From Hyphomonas sp. (GTDB taxonomy: Bacteria; Pseudomonadota; Alphaproteobacteria; Caulobacterales; Hyphomonadaceae), in contig NZ_JAGYJH010000003.1 of assembly GCF_018402285.1 (NCBI RefSeq), positions 496,001 to 560,000 of the forward strand: DNA of 64,000 nt, read 5' to 3'. The position numbers were made by a program, and so were the translations under genes. The notes under the pieces were generated by a model, which saw only the letters and a program-made list of their open reading frames with translations, was not told the origin of the DNA and searched no databases. Positions 9,630-19,328 of the stretch are shown here, piece by piece. Position 1 is the first letter of the stretch; each line of letters begins with the position of its first letter.

Positions 9630-9664
9630 AGAATAAAATATCTAGGACTCAATATTTTATTTCT
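9630..9664. promoter_or_regulatory. AT-rich inverted repeat in a divergent promoter region
   Basis: AGAATAAAATAT (9630-9641) is mirrored by ATATTTTATT-CT (9652-9664) about 10 bp away. It lies in the 234-bp gap between the beta-barrel gene (minus) and the phosphomannomutase gene (plus). It could be a regulator site or form a leader hairpin for either gene. Confidence 0.4.
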
Positions 9665-9789
9665 GAACTTTTTGTGAGGTAGGCGCCGCATTTCTCCTTT
9701 GCCCCAGAGGCGCGAATTCTGCATGGAGAGGGGCCAGATACCGCGCGGACAAGGCGCCGCGCCAGAAACCCGTTTCACGGAGAGACACA

Positions 9790-11307
9790 ATGCTGCCCAA
9801 GCCGCTAGCCGACATTGCCCCCAACACACTCGAATTCGAGATCCTGCCTCTGGTGAAGCCGACGGGTTTCCGGGAATATGATGCGCGTTGGTGGTTCAAC
9901 GGGATCGGCCATGCGAAGGCGCCCGAGCTCAACCTGACGGGCGTTCAGGCTCTCGGCCTAGGAATGGCGACGCTATTCCACGAGATGGGCGTGAAACCCA
10001 CGGTAGTTACCGGACATGACTATCGCTCGATCAGCCAGCCGATCAAGAATGCGCTTACCCTGGGCATGATTGCTGGAGGCTGCGAGGTGCTCGATGTGGG
10101 CCTCGCGCTTTCGCCGATGGTGTACTGGAGCCAGTTCGAGCTGGACGCGGCCTGCTGCGCGATGGTCACGGCGAGCCATAACGAGAACGGCTGGACCGGC
10201 GTGAAGATGGGCGCTAGCCGCCCGCTTACCTTCGGGCCCGACGAGATGGGCCGCCTGAAGGAGATCGTGATGGGCGGGAAGTTCATGACGCGCGAAGGCG
10301 GCACCCACCGCCGCGTTGACGGCATCCGCGAGAAATACATCCAGGCGATCGTCGGCGACACGCGGCTGAAGCGGAAGCTGAAGGTGGTGGCTGCCTGCGG
10401 GAACGGCACGGCGGGCGCGTTTGCCGGCGACGTGCTACGCGGGCTTGGCGCTGAGGTGATCGAGATGGACTGCAATCTCGACATGACCTTCCCGAAATAC
10501 AATCCGAACCCGGAAGACCATGAGATGCTCCACGAGATGTCTCTGGCAGCAAAGCAGCACGGTGCGGATGTCGTGCTCGGTTTTGATGGGGACGGTGACC
10601 GCTGCGGCGTGGTGGACAATACCGGCGAAGAGATCTTTGCTGACAAGATAGGCCTGATGCTGGCGCGCGACCTGTCGAAGAACTTTGCCAATGCGACCTT
10701 CGTGGTCGATGTGAAATCGACCGGTCTCTACAAGACCGACCCGGTGCTGAAGGCGAACGGCGCGACGGTGGATTATTACAAGACCGGCCATTCCTACATC
10801 AAGCGCCGTACGAACGAGCTCGGCGCGCTGGCGGGTTTCGAGAAGTCCGGCCACTTCTTCTTCCGCCCGCCCATCGGGCTGGGCTATGATGACGGGCTGA
10901 TTGCGGCCAAGGCCATCCTTGAAATGCTGGACCGCAATCCCGGTCGTACGATGGCCGACCTCAAGAGCGAACTGGGCATCGCCTATACGTCGCTTACGAT
11001 GGCGGCCCATTGCGGCGATGAGGTGAAGTATGACGTGGTCGACAAGATGGTGGCCGAATATCAGGCCCTGGATGGAACAATGATCCTTGGCCGGAAGGTC
11101 GTGGAAGTGAACACTGTCAATGGCGCACGGGTGACCCTGGAAGATGGTTCTTGGGTGCTGGTACGCGCGTCCTCCAACAAGCCCGAGCTGGTTGTCGTGG
11201 TCGAGTCCATGGCGAGCGAGGCGGACATGAAGGATCTCTTCCACAAGGAAGTGAAGCCGCGCCTCGGCAAGCATTCGGAAGTTGGCAAGTACAATCAGGA
11301 AATCTGA
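9790..11307 (+). CDS. phosphomannomutase / phosphoglucomutase
   Basis: A 505-aa enzyme of the alpha-D-phosphohexomutase family. It interconverts hexose-6-phosphate and hexose-1-phosphate to supply sugar nucleotides for surface polysaccharide. The phosphoserine loop is TASHNENG with Ser129, the metal loop is DGDGDRCG from Asp266, and the C-terminal RASSNKPELVVVVES segment is the phosphate-binding loop. Length and domain order are normal. The UDP-glucose dehydrogenase gene 0.8 kb downstream fits a polysaccharide precursor role. The gene ends in a hairpin shared with the convergent GST pseudogene. Confidence 0.93.
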   Translation: MLPKPLADIAPNTLEFEILPLVKPTGFREYDARWWFNGIGHAKAPELNLTGVQALGLGMATLFHEMGVKPTVVTGHDYRSISQPIKNALTLGMIAGGCEVLDVGLALSPMVYWSQFELDAACCAMVTASHNENGWTGVKMGASRPLTFGPDEMGRLKEIVMGGKFMTREGGTHRRVDGIREKYIQAIVGDTRLKRKLKVVAACGNGTAGAFAGDVLRGLGAEVIEMDCNLDMTFPKYNPNPEDHEMLHEMSLAAKQHGADVVLGFDGDGDRCGVVDNTGEEIFADKIGLMLARDLSKNFANATFVVDVKSTGLYKTDPVLKANGATVDYYKTGHSYIKRRTNELGALAGFEKSGHFFFRPPIGLGYDDGLIAAKAILEMLDRNPGRTMADLKSELGIAYTSLTMAAHCGDEVKYDVVDKMVAEYQALDGTMILGRKVVEVNTVNGARVTLEDGSWVLVRASSNKPELVVVVESMASEADMKDLFHKEVKPRLGKHSEVGKYNQEI

Positions 11308-11356
11308 AAAAGGCGGGTCTCTTCTGCGCTGATTGCGGAAGAGGCCCTGCCGTTTT
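11306..11356. terminator. bidirectional terminator
   Basis: The arms GGCGGGTCTCTTC (11312-11324) and GAAGAGGCCCTGCC (11338-11351) pair with one bulge. They are flanked by an A-run on the left and a T-run on the right. The hairpin serves the convergent phosphomannomutase and GST genes. Confidence 0.75.
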
Positions 11357-11978
11357 AGGCCGCCGGCCCGTATTCGCCGATGGCCACATCACCAAGCTCT
11401 ACGGCGCGCAGCGCAGCAGGGCGTGACTGGACACGATCGAGATAGGCGCTAACCCTTGGCGTTGCCGGAACCGATCCGAACTGGGTGGCCCAGCCGATAT
11501 GGGAACCGGCGTAAACGTCCAGCGCCGAGAATTTCCCGGCCAGCATATAGCCTGTTTCCGGCACGCGACTCTCGAGCACGTCGAGCGCGCGCCCGAATGT
11601 GCCATAACCCGCCATGCGCGACTGTTCAGGGGAGGCATCGACGCCAAGGGCCGTGTTAATGTTGGCCTGTTCCCATGGGCCGGCGGCGAACATCATCCAG
11701 CGGTAATAGCTTGCCCGGTCAGGCAGCGGCGGGGCGAGGCCGGCCTCGGGGAAAGCGTCCGCCAGATAGAGGCTGATGGCGCCGCACTCGGTGACGACGC
11801 TGCCATTGAGGACGATGGCGGGCACTTTCTGCATGGGATTGATGGTGGCATAGGACGGCGCGCTCATCTCCTCCCCATAGCGCTGGAAGCGCGTTTCATA
11901 AGGCGCGCCGATTTCTTACAGCACCCAGCGGATGATGCGGCCGCGCGACATCGGGTTGGTGTAGAAAACCAGTCTCAT
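11355..11978 (-). pseudogene. glutathione S-transferase broken by an in-frame stop
   Basis: Reading from the ATG at 11978 gives a normal GST N-terminus (LVFYTNPMSRGRIIRWVL). A TAA (11918-11916) then stands where the family has Glu, and the frame continues unchanged to 11355 through the whole thioredoxin-like and helical domains. The continuation includes KVPAIVLNGSVVTECGAISLYLAD, which holds the glutathione-binding VPAIV and E-S/C-A-I region. A start at 11867 would lose the first strand and helix of the glutathione site. A single GAA-to-TAA change explains it. It is either a recent pseudogene or a base-call error, because the rest of the protein is well preserved. Confidence 0.82.
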
Positions 11979-12129
11979 GACCTCTCCAATCGTTCATGTT
12001 TTGATCTGGTCCTCTCCGGCCAGCCACGTCAAGCGCCTTTCCCGCGACGGCAATCTCCTCTTGATTTCGGCGCTCAAAAAATGCACCCCGCGATCATCTG
12101 CCTCGCTTTCAGAGTGTTGAGGGAATCCC

Positions 12130-13440
12130 ATGCGTGTTGCGATCATCGGTACGGGCTATGTGGGCCTGGTTTCGGGCGCCTGTTTTGCCGATTTCGGCCA
12201 TACGGTGACCTGCGTCGACAAGGACGAAGGCAAGATCGAGAAGCTGAAGAATGGCATTATGCCGATCTATGAGCCCGGCCTCGACAATCTTGTGGCCAGC
12301 AATGTGAAGGAAGAGCGCCTGTTCTTCACCACCGATGCCAAGGAAGCGATCAAGAACGCCGACGCTGTGTTCATCGCTGTCGGCACGCCGTCCCGCCGGG
12401 GCGATGGACATGCCGATCTTTCCTATGTCTATGGCGCGGCCGAAGAGATCGCCCAGCTGATGGACGGGTTCACGGTGGTTGTCACTAAATCGACCGTTCC
12501 TGTTGGCACGGGCGATGAGGTGGAAGAGATCATTCGGCGGACACGGCCGGACGCGGACTTTGCGGTTGTCTCCAACCCTGAATTCCTGCGCGAAGGCGCT
12601 GCCATCAAGGACTTCAAGATTCCCGACCGCGTGGTTGTCGGCACCGATGACGAGCGCGCCAAGCAGGTCATGAAGGAACTGTACCGGCCGCTCTTCCTCA
12701 ACGAGACGCCGATCCTTTTCACGACGCGGCGCACCTCCGAGCTGATCAAGTATGCGGCCAATGCCTTCCTGGCTGTGAAGATCACCTTCATCAACGAGAT
12801 GGCTGACCTTTGCGAGAAGGTGGGCGCGAATGTGCAGGAAGTTTCCCGCGGGATTGGCCTGGATGGCCGCATCGGCGCGAAATTCCTCAATGCCGGCCCC
12901 GGCTATGGCGGCTCCTGCTTTCCGAAAGACACGCTCGCCCTGACCAAGACCGCGAACGACTATGGCAGCCCAGTGCGCATCGTCGATACGGTGATCGAAG
13001 TGAACGCCGACCGCAAGAAAGCGATGGCCGACAAGGTGATCGCGGCGATGGGCGGGGACGTTTCCGGCAAGACCATCGGTGTGCTCGGCCTCGCCTTCAA
13101 GCAGAACACGGACGACATGCGCGACGCGCCCTCGCTCGACATCGTGCCGGCGCTTCAGAAGGCCGGCGCCCGGATCGTGGCATTCGACCCCGAAGCGATG
13201 AAGGAGGCCTCCCATCTCCTGAAGGATGTCGAATTTGCGGGCAGCGCCTATGCCGCCGTCGACGGCGCCGATGCCATTGTCATCATCACCGAGTGGGACC
13301 AGTTCCGCGCGCTTGACCTCAACCGCATCAAGACGGCCATGAAGGGCAATGTCTTGGTTGACCTGCGCAACATCTATCACCCCGACGATGCGGCCAAGCA
13401 TGGTTTTGCCTATACCTCCATCGGGCGTCCCGTCTCTTAG
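12130..13440 (+). CDS. ugd: UDP-glucose 6-dehydrogenase
   Basis: A 436-aa NAD-dependent enzyme that oxidises UDP-glucose twice to UDP-glucuronate for surface polysaccharides. The Rossmann motif GTGYVG is at the N-terminus. The catalytic cysteine is Cys263 in GYGGSCFPKD, and the VKSTVPVGT-like segment VTKSTVPVGTGD and the EFLREG motif are present. Length is normal. It is followed 33 bp later by the transaldolase-like gene on the same strand. Confidence 0.95.
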   Translation: MRVAIIGTGYVGLVSGACFADFGHTVTCVDKDEGKIEKLKNGIMPIYEPGLDNLVASNVKEERLFFTTDAKEAIKNADAVFIAVGTPSRRGDGHADLSYVYGAAEEIAQLMDGFTVVVTKSTVPVGTGDEVEEIIRRTRPDADFAVVSNPEFLREGAAIKDFKIPDRVVVGTDDERAKQVMKELYRPLFLNETPILFTTRRTSELIKYAANAFLAVKITFINEMADLCEKVGANVQEVSRGIGLDGRIGAKFLNAGPGYGGSCFPKDTLALTKTANDYGSPVRIVDTVIEVNADRKKAMADKVIAAMGGDVSGKTIGVLGLAFKQNTDDMRDAPSLDIVPALQKAGARIVAFDPEAMKEASHLLKDVEFAGSAYAAVDGADAIVIITEWDQFRALDLNRIKTAMKGNVLVDLRNIYHPDDAAKHGFAYTSIGRPVS

Positions 13441-13473
13441 TCCCCGTCAGATCGCCCAACAGGAAGTAAGCTC

Positions 13474-14124
13474 ATGAAGTTTTTCGTAGATACTGCCGAC
13501 ACCAAGGACATTGCCGAACTGGCCGCAACCGGTCTGATTGACGGGGTCACCACCAATCCCTCGCTGATCGCCAAGTCGGGCCGTCCGTTTGCGGAGGTTG
13601 TCGCCGAAATCTGCGGCCTGACCGATGGCCCGGTGAGCGCCGAAGTCGTTGCTATCGATGCCGAGGGTATGGTCACCGAAGGCCGCAAGCTCGCGAAGAT
13701 TGCCGAGAATGTTACGGTCAAGTTGCCGCTGACCTGGGATGGCCTCAAGGCCTGCCGGACGCTGGCCGATGACGGCATTCCGGTGAACGTGACGCTCTGC
13801 TTCTCGGCCAATCAGGCGCTGCTGGCGGCCAAGGCGGGCGCAGCCTTCATCTCGCCCTTTATCGGGCGCCTGGATGACATCCATATCGACGGCATGGAGC
13901 TGATCCAGGAAATCCGCCAGATCTATGACAACTACATGTTCGAGACCGAGATCCTCGCGGCCTCGATCCGGACGGCCAATCATGTGAAGCTCTGCGCGCT
14001 CGCCGGAGCGGACGTCATGACAGCGCCACCTTCGGTGATCCGCAGCCTTGTCAGCCATCCGCTGACGGACAAAGGCCTCGAGACATTCCTCGCGGACGCA
14101 AAGAAAGCCGGCATCGAGGTCTGA
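13474..14124 (+). CDS. fructose-6-phosphate aldolase / transaldolase, small type
   Basis: A 216-aa TIM-barrel protein of the compact transaldolase (FSA/TalC/MipB) family. It starts [13 protein letters not shown], has the GVTTNPSL phosphate-site segment, and its Schiff-base lysine is Lys83 in VTVKLPLT. It acts in the non-oxidative pentose phosphate pathway as transaldolase or as fructose-6-phosphate aldolase. The sequence does not separate the two activities. A good AGGAAG site precedes the ATG. The thiD gene begins 7 bp after it. Confidence 0.92.
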   Translation: MKFFVDTADTKDIAELAATGLIDGVTTNPSLIAKSGRPFAEVVAEICGLTDGPVSAEVVAIDAEGMVTEGRKLAKIAENVTVKLPLTWDGLKACRTLADDGIPVNVTLCFSANQALLAAKAGAAFISPFIGRLDDIHIDGMELIQEIRQIYDNYMFETEILAASIRTANHVKLCALAGADVMTAPPSVIRSLVSHPLTDKGLETFLADAKKAGIEV

Positions 14125-14131
14125 TCCCGTC

Positions 14132-14950
14132 ATGGCTGAGGCTGAAGGTCCACGTGGCCGTGTGCTGATCATTGCCGGATCTGATTCCGGGGGTGGTGCC
14201 GGGATACAGGCCGACATCAAGGCCGTAACGATGCTGGGCGGCTTTGCAATGACGGCGGTAACCGCGATCACCGTGCAGAACACGCTGGGCGTGCAGGGCG
14301 TTTGGCCTGTACCGGTCAACGCAGTGACCGACCAGATGACGGCTGTGCTGACCGATATTGGCGCGGATGCGATCAAGACCGGCATGCTGGGCACTGCGCC
14401 GCTCGTCGAGGCGGTGGCCGAGACGCTCGCGCAGAGGGCTTTCGGGCTCGGGCAGGTGATCGATCCGGTGATTATCTCGACATCGGGCCACAGGCTGGTG
14501 GATGAAAAAGCCATTGGCGCGATCCGCTCCGAGTTGGTGCCACGCGCGCGGCTGGTTACGCCCAATGCGCCGGAAGCAGAAGTGCTGACGGGCAAGGCTG
14601 TAGAGACGCTGGATGGCCAGCGGCGGGCGGCCGAGCGGCTCTTGGAACTGGGCGCACATGGCGCGCTGGTAAAGGGCGGGCACATTCCCGGTGCCGTGAT
14701 CCATGACGTGCTGCAGACAACGACGGGCGAGTGGATCTTCGAGGGACCCCGCATCGATACTAAAGCGACGCACGGGACAGGATGCACGCTGGCCTCGGCG
14801 ATTACGGCGCTGCTGGCGCAGGGTGTCAGCCTGCCCGAAGCGATCGAGCGGGCGCGGGAATACCTGTTCGGCGCCATCCAGCATGCGCAAGGGTTTGGCG
14901 CAGGCCATCACCCGGTCAACCATGGCTGGGTGCTGAAGGACAAGGATTAG
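14132..14950 (+). CDS. thiD: hydroxymethylpyrimidine/phosphomethylpyrimidine kinase
   Basis: A 272-aa ribokinase-family enzyme that phosphorylates HMP and HMP-P in the pyrimidine branch of thiamine synthesis. The N-terminal GSDSGGGAGIQADIK motif and the C-terminal anion-hole segment GTGCTLASAI are intact. It is 7 bp after the transaldolase-like gene, so probably co-transcribed. No other thiamine gene and no TPP riboswitch are seen nearby. Confidence 0.94.
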   Translation: MAEAEGPRGRVLIIAGSDSGGGAGIQADIKAVTMLGGFAMTAVTAITVQNTLGVQGVWPVPVNAVTDQMTAVLTDIGADAIKTGMLGTAPLVEAVAETLAQRAFGLGQVIDPVIISTSGHRLVDEKAIGAIRSELVPRARLVTPNAPEAEVLTGKAVETLDGQRRAAERLLELGAHGALVKGGHIPGAVIHDVLQTTTGEWIFEGPRIDTKATHGTGCTLASAITALLAQGVSLPEAIERAREYLFGAIQHAQGFGAGHHPVNHGWVLKDKD

Positions 14951-15036
14951 CAGGGCTCAACACCCCCGCAGAAATCTTCATTTTACGCTTCAGGCAGCCC
15001 GTGCCAGAGAAAGGGTTCCTTGAGGGATTCTCTTCC

Positions 15037-15855
15037 ATGCCCACCTTTCCATTCTATCAGGTCGACGCGTTCGCCAATCAACCCTTTGAGGGCAACCAGG
15101 CGTGCGTCATGCCGTTGGACGCCTTCCTTGCCGATGATGTGCTGCTGAAGATCGCGGCGGAGAACAATGTGGCCGAGACCGCCTATCTTGTTCCGTTGGC
15201 GGACGGTGTTTGGGCGCTGCGCTGGTTTACGCCGGCGGTGGAGGTGCCGCTGTGCGGTCATGCGACGCTCGCCTCGGCGCATGTGCTGTTTGATGAGGGC
15301 GGGTATGACGGGGATGTCATCCATTTTGATACGGTCCGTTCTGGCCGGCTCAGCGTACGCCGGATGGCTGACGGGCGGCTCGAGATGGATTTCCCCTCGG
15401 CGCCGATCCAGCCTGTTCCGGTGACGGAGGATATTGCGGCGGCGCTGGGCGCGCGGCCGCTGGAGGCGTGGGGCGGGATGTTCTATGCGGCGCGGTTTGA
15501 CGGCCCCGAGACCGTGAAGGCTCTGCAACCGGATATGAAGGCGCTTAAAGTTCTTGGTGCGGAGGCCAGCGGCTGGGACCGGGGCAATTTCGGCTGTTTT
15601 GCGCTCGGCGGCGACGGCGTGGACGTGACCAGTCGTTTCTTTGCGCCGGGTTCTGGGATCGATGAAGATCCCGCCACGGGCAGCTGGCACACGATGCTCT
15701 CGCGCATTCTTGCGACGCACTTTGATCTGCCGAAAGCAGCCTGCTGGCAGGCCTATCCCGGGCGGGGCGCGCGGGTGGATGTGCATCTGGAAGGAGACCG
15801 GGTGAAGCTGGTTGGTAAGGCCGTGACGGTCATTGAAGGCCAGTTCCGGCTTTAG
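15037..15855 (+). CDS. PhzF family isomerase-like protein
   Basis: A 272-aa protein of the PhzF/diaminopimelate-epimerase fold. Both halves of the duplicated fold are seen: N-terminal FYQVDAFANQPFEGNQACV, AENNVAETAYL with the family's catalytic Glu, and GHATLASAHVLF. The second half has the segment FFAPGSGIDEDPATGS. The frame is open further upstream, but homology starts at the ATG at 15037, which has a GAGGG site about 10 bp before it. The substrate is unknown; most family members are not phenazine enzymes. The stop overlaps the convergent SDR gene by 4 bp. Confidence 0.9.
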   Translation: MPTFPFYQVDAFANQPFEGNQACVMPLDAFLADDVLLKIAAENNVAETAYLVPLADGVWALRWFTPAVEVPLCGHATLASAHVLFDEGGYDGDVIHFDTVRSGRLSVRRMADGRLEMDFPSAPIQPVPVTEDIAAALGARPLEAWGGMFYAARFDGPETVKALQPDMKALKVLGAEASGWDRGNFGCFALGGDGVDVTSRFFAPGSGIDEDPATGSWHTMLSRILATHFDLPKAACWQAYPGRGARVDVHLEGDRVKLVGKAVTVIEGQFRL

Positions 15856-16562
15856 GTGGGCACTTCCTTGCCTGCCCAGTCGAAACATTTTCCGCTGTCT
15901 TCCGGCGTCAGGCGGCTTGTCACGTCCAGCAGGTAGCTGGCCGATTGTTGCGGGCTGAAGAGCTTTCCCTCGCTGATGCCGGACTGGAACGGCTGGGAGA
16001 GGGCGGTGTCTACCGTGCCCGGATGAAGGCCCACGCAGATCGACCCCGGCGCGCGGCGGGCTTGTTCAAGCGCGTAGTTGCGGATCAGCATGTTGAGGGC
16101 CGCCTTGGAAGCGCGATAGGCATGCCAGCCACCGAGGCGGTTATCAGAGATCGAGCCAACGCGTGCGGAGAGGGCGGCAAATACGCTGCGCTCTTTCTTG
16201 GGCATCAGTGGCAGCATGTGCTTGGCAATAAGCGCCGGGGCGATTGTGTTTGCCTCGAAGACGCGGTGGAACGCATGTGCAGACTGCTGCCGGTAGGATT
16301 TCTCCGGTTGAAGCCCGTCGCCATCCGACAGCAGGCCGCTGGCTACGATGCAGAGCCCGAGGGGTGCTTCAGTAGCCATCTCAGCGGCCAGCGTCGAGAG
16401 CGCTATAACGTCAAGAAAGTCTACGCTCCGGGTGAGCGCGCCGTCATGGGCGGCGCCGCCGCGGGAGATGGCGTAGATCTTCTGGAAAGTGCCGCGAGCG
16501 AGAAGCTCGCTGACCAGGGCGCGGCCAATGCCGCCGGAACTGCCGAAAACTGCTGCGATCAT
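15852..16562 (-). CDS. short-chain dehydrogenase/reductase
   Basis: A 236-aa Rossmann enzyme. The cofactor loop is GSSGGIG near the N-terminus, SARVGSI supplies the catalytic Ser and the YRASK motif the Tyr-Lys pair. It resembles the C-factor/CsgA-like short SDRs often annotated only as oxidoreductase. It lies just before tRNA-Thr on the minus strand and is convergent with the PhzF-like gene. The substrate is unknown. Confidence 0.88.
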   Translation of the reverse strand: MIAAVFGSSGGIGRALVSELLARGTFQKIYAISRGGAAHDGALTRSVDFLDVIALSTLAAEMATEAPLGLCIVASGLLSDGDGLQPEKSYRQQSAHAFHRVFEANTIAPALIAKHMLPLMPKKERSVFAALSARVGSISDNRLGGWHAYRASKAALNMLIRNYALEQARRAPGSICVGLHPGTVDTALSQPFQSGISEGKLFSPQQSASYLLDVTSRLTPEDSGKCFDWAGKEVPT

Positions 16563-16607
16563 GATGCGCAGCCAGCTAGGTGCGCAGACAGCAGAGGGGA
16601 AGGGGAA

Positions 16608-16683
16608 TGGTGCCGCTTAGGTGACTTGAACACCTGACCCCATCATTACGAATGATGTGCTCTACCAGCTGAGCTAAAGCGGC
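16608..16683 (-). tRNA. tRNA-Thr (anticodon CGT)
   Basis: The minus strand folds into a complete cloverleaf. The acceptor stem is GCCGCTT/AAGCGGC, the D arm GCTC...GAGC, the anticodon stem CATCA/TGATG around loop TTCGTAA, and the T arm AGGTG-TTCAAGT-CACCT. The 3' CCA is encoded (16610-16608). Confidence 0.95.
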
Positions 16684-16752
16684 ATGCCGTTTCGGCAGGC
16701 CCCGCATATACTGGCAGGGCCCCCTGCATGCAAGCCGGTTTTGGCTTCGGAG

Positions 16753-18189
16753 TCAGTCCTCGTCCGGGGCGTAGTCGAGGGGCTGGGTCAGCGGGCCCTG
16801 CGGGGGTTTTGGGGCGCTCAAGGGGCCGTCTTCGGGCTGGTGGGCGAGGGCGAGCACGCGGCCAGCCTCCAATTCGCGGCCATAGCTTTCATAGCGCGGA
16901 TGGATCAACTCGCCGACATCGCCGAAGGCATAGACGAGGCGGCCCCAGCCCTGACGGTCATAATCGAAGGCGCCGCCCTTGGGGTCGATGTCCGACCAGT
17001 CAGCTTCGCGGGAGGCGGAGACCGCCATGCGGCCCCAGCGCTGGGCTTCGCTCATGTCGCCATAGCCCTTGAGGGCGCGCTCCATCAGGAGGCAGAGGCG
17101 GGCCGTGGGGTTTTCCTCCACCAGCAAAGCGAGGGTCTTGATGGCGTCCACCCAGTCGGCATTGTCCATTGCGAGCTCGGCCGAGAGGATGCGGCTTTCG
17201 CGATGGGTGGGGTGGGCATCCACCAGCGCCTTGAGGCGCGTTGCGATATGTTCGCGGTCGTCCTGCGGCACAAGGCGGCGAGAGAGCTGAGCGAGGGCTG
17301 GATGTGGCCGGGCCTTCCAGCCAAGCTCCAGCACGCCCTGGGCCGCCCTCGCTTTGCCGTCGATCATCAGGAAGCGGGCGCCATGATAGGCGGCAGGCGG
17401 AAAATCCGGCGCCGAACGGATGGCATCGGCGAGGGATTTCTGAGCGGCTGGTTTTTCCGCGATGGGCAGGTTCACGGCGCGCGCCGTATACAGCACCGCG
17501 CGGCGGCGTTTGAGATTGATGCCTTCCACAAGGCCGCGCTTCTCGCCCATGGACAGGGTATCGAGCGCCTTCTCCCAGTCGCCCTTGGCAACCTGGATGT
17601 CGAACAGGGAATTGAAGGGCCAGTCGGCATCCGAGCGTAGCTCGAGGGCTTCACGGGCACGCGTTTCAGCAGTGATCGGATCGCCGCGTTCCGAGGCGGC
17701 GGTCGCCGAGCCGCGAAGGCCAGCTAGCTGCCCGCCCGGAAGGCGGGTGAGTAGGCCCCAGGCGCGTTCGGCGCTCGCCCAGTCATCATTGGCTTCAGCA
17801 GCGCGCGCTTCCAGCAGCAACTTCAGGCGCTCATCCTCGGCATGGCGCATCGCCTTCTTGGCAAGGCGCAGCGCGGCTTTGGAATCGCCGCCTTCAGCAG
17901 CCAGCAAGCCCTCTGCGAGCGCGGCATTGGCCTTGCGGGTGCGCGCGGCGCGCTGGGCTTTGGATATACGTCCGGGAAGTACAAGGATGCCCGTCGCCAG
18001 CCACCAGGCGAGCGCGATCAGACCGCCGAATACCAGGAGCAGGATCGCGGCCACACCGGCGCGAACCGACACGATTTCCTGACCGACCGGAAAGGTGACT
18101 TCACCGGGCAGGCTGAAGGCCCACCAGGCCAGCACGGCGCCGATTGAGATCAGCAGAAGGACGAAAATGAAAAGGAAAAACCGGCTCAT
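16753..18189 (-). CDS. HemY-like membrane-anchored TPR protein
   Basis: A 478-aa protein with two N-terminal membrane segments (about 4-25 and 42-70), the HemY_N region. A long alpha-helical TPR-type array follows (residues about 85-420). It is the last gene of hemC-hemD-mitofilin-like-hemY, 2 bp after its upstream neighbour. Members of this family sit beside haem genes in Proteobacteria and are thought to organise haem or porphyrin enzymes at the inner membrane. No catalytic motif is seen. It is not the HemG/HemY protoporphyrinogen oxidase despite the shared name. Confidence 0.87.
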   Translation of the reverse strand: MSRFFLFIFVLLLISIGAVLAWWAFSLPGEVTFPVGQEIVSVRAGVAAILLLVFGGLIALAWWLATGILVLPGRISKAQRAARTRKANAALAEGLLAAEGGDSKAALRLAKKAMRHAEDERLKLLLEARAAEANDDWASAERAWGLLTRLPGGQLAGLRGSATAASERGDPITAETRAREALELRSDADWPFNSLFDIQVAKGDWEKALDTLSMGEKRGLVEGINLKRRRAVLYTARAVNLPIAEKPAAQKSLADAIRSAPDFPPAAYHGARFLMIDGKARAAQGVLELGWKARPHPALAQLSRRLVPQDDREHIATRLKALVDAHPTHRESRILSAELAMDNADWVDAIKTLALLVEENPTARLCLLMERALKGYGDMSEAQRWGRMAVSASREADWSDIDPKGGAFDYDRQGWGRLVYAFGDVGELIHPRYESYGRELEAGRVLALAHQPEDGPLSAPKPPQGPLTQPLDYAPDED

Positions 18190-18191
18190 TC

Positions 18192-19259
18192 TTACTCGTT
18201 CTCCGGCTCGCTGAGGCTCAGGCGCACGTCTTCGAGCACTGCTTCGAGCGTGATGCGACGGTTTGCCTGCCGGGTCCAGTCCTGCGCGGCGAGTGCGGCA
18301 GAGCCTTCAAGGGTTGAGAGGGCTTTCACGCTGGCGGCCAGGTCTCCGTCGGCAAGCGCCTTGGAGGAAGCGTCCAGGGCTGTGGTGACGGGGTTCTCCC
18401 GCTTATTGGCGGGCCGCACGGTCACCGCGTCTCCGAACACGCGGTTCAGCCAGGAAAGCTGGCTATGGGGCACCTGCGCGGCGGCATCTGTCTTGCCCGC
18501 TGCGCTGACGGCGGCGCGCATCCCGGCGAAGTCTGCCTGCAGCTTTGAGGAGGTGGGTACGCCGCTGACATAGGGCGCGAGACGGCGGACTGTCTGGTTG
18601 GAGGGTGCGGCCGCGCGCAGTATGCGGTAATCGGCCTCGAAACCTGTTCCCCGGCGCGTCGCGCTCTCGATGGCGGAAAGGGCGAGAGCGGCTTCTGCCT
18701 GGCGGTCTTCTTCCGGCTCAGCGGCTGGCTGCGGGATAGGCGCAGGCGCGGTGGCGGCAGTTGATTCCAGAGCCGTGATCCTGGCTTCCAGCGCGGTTAT
18801 CGTGCGCAGGGCTTCTGTGGGCGTGGCCCCGTCGCCGGGCTCGATGCTTTCGAGCGCCTCTATGCGGGCGGTGAGGCGCTCGACGGCAGGGATGCCGGCG
18901 CCGCTGGCGAGCAGTTCGTTCAGCGCCCTGGAATTGCTGCTGACATCACCCATCAGGCTGGAAAGGTCATCGGACGCTTCGGGCATTTCGCTGATGCGGC
19001 GCTCGAATTCGGCTTGCTGCGCGGCCAGTTCGGCAATCTCTGCTTCCAGCGCAGAGGTCTTGCCGGGCAGGATCAGGTCGCGGCCGAAAATGCCCCCGCC
19101 TGCGCCTATAAGCGCGGCGATGGCGGCAGCGATGGCGACACCGCCCCATCCGGGAGCAGCAGACCTTGCCGCAGGGGGCAGTGGATCAGGCGCCGGCTCG
19201 AACTGAGCGTCGATTGGCTCTTCGGGCAATTCCGGACCTGTCGTGCTGGTATCTGTCAT
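18192..19259 (-). CDS. mitofilin / HemX-like membrane protein
   Basis: A 355-aa protein with a Pro-rich cytoplasmic N-terminus and one membrane segment (about residues 37-60, Ala/Ile-rich). A coiled coil follows (about 70-115 and 140-175), then a helical C-terminal domain with SQLSWLNRVFGDAVTVRP. This matches the alphaproteobacterial mitofilin family (COG4223), the bacterial relatives of Mic60, which are regularly encoded between hemD and hemY. It abuts both neighbours. A role in shaping inner membrane or haem biosynthesis is inferred from family and position. Confidence 0.83.
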   Translation of the reverse strand: MTDTSTTGPELPEEPIDAQFEPAPDPLPPAARSAAPGWGGVAIAAAIAALIGAGGGIFGRDLILPGKTSALEAEIAELAAQQAEFERRISEMPEASDDLSSLMGDVSSNSRALNELLASGAGIPAVERLTARIEALESIEPGDGATPTEALRTITALEARITALESTAATAPAPIPQPAAEPEEDRQAEAALALSAIESATRRGTGFEADYRILRAAAPSNQTVRRLAPYVSGVPTSSKLQADFAGMRAAVSAAGKTDAAAQVPHSQLSWLNRVFGDAVTVRPANKRENPVTTALDASSKALADGDLAASVKALSTLEGSAALAAQDWTRQANRRITLEAVLEDVRLSLSEPENE

Positions 19260-19328
19260 GTCGCCTTTGGTGGTCTGATACTTGGGCGGGAGTGTGGCAC
19301 AGTGCGGCCCTGCGGCAAAGCGAGCGGG

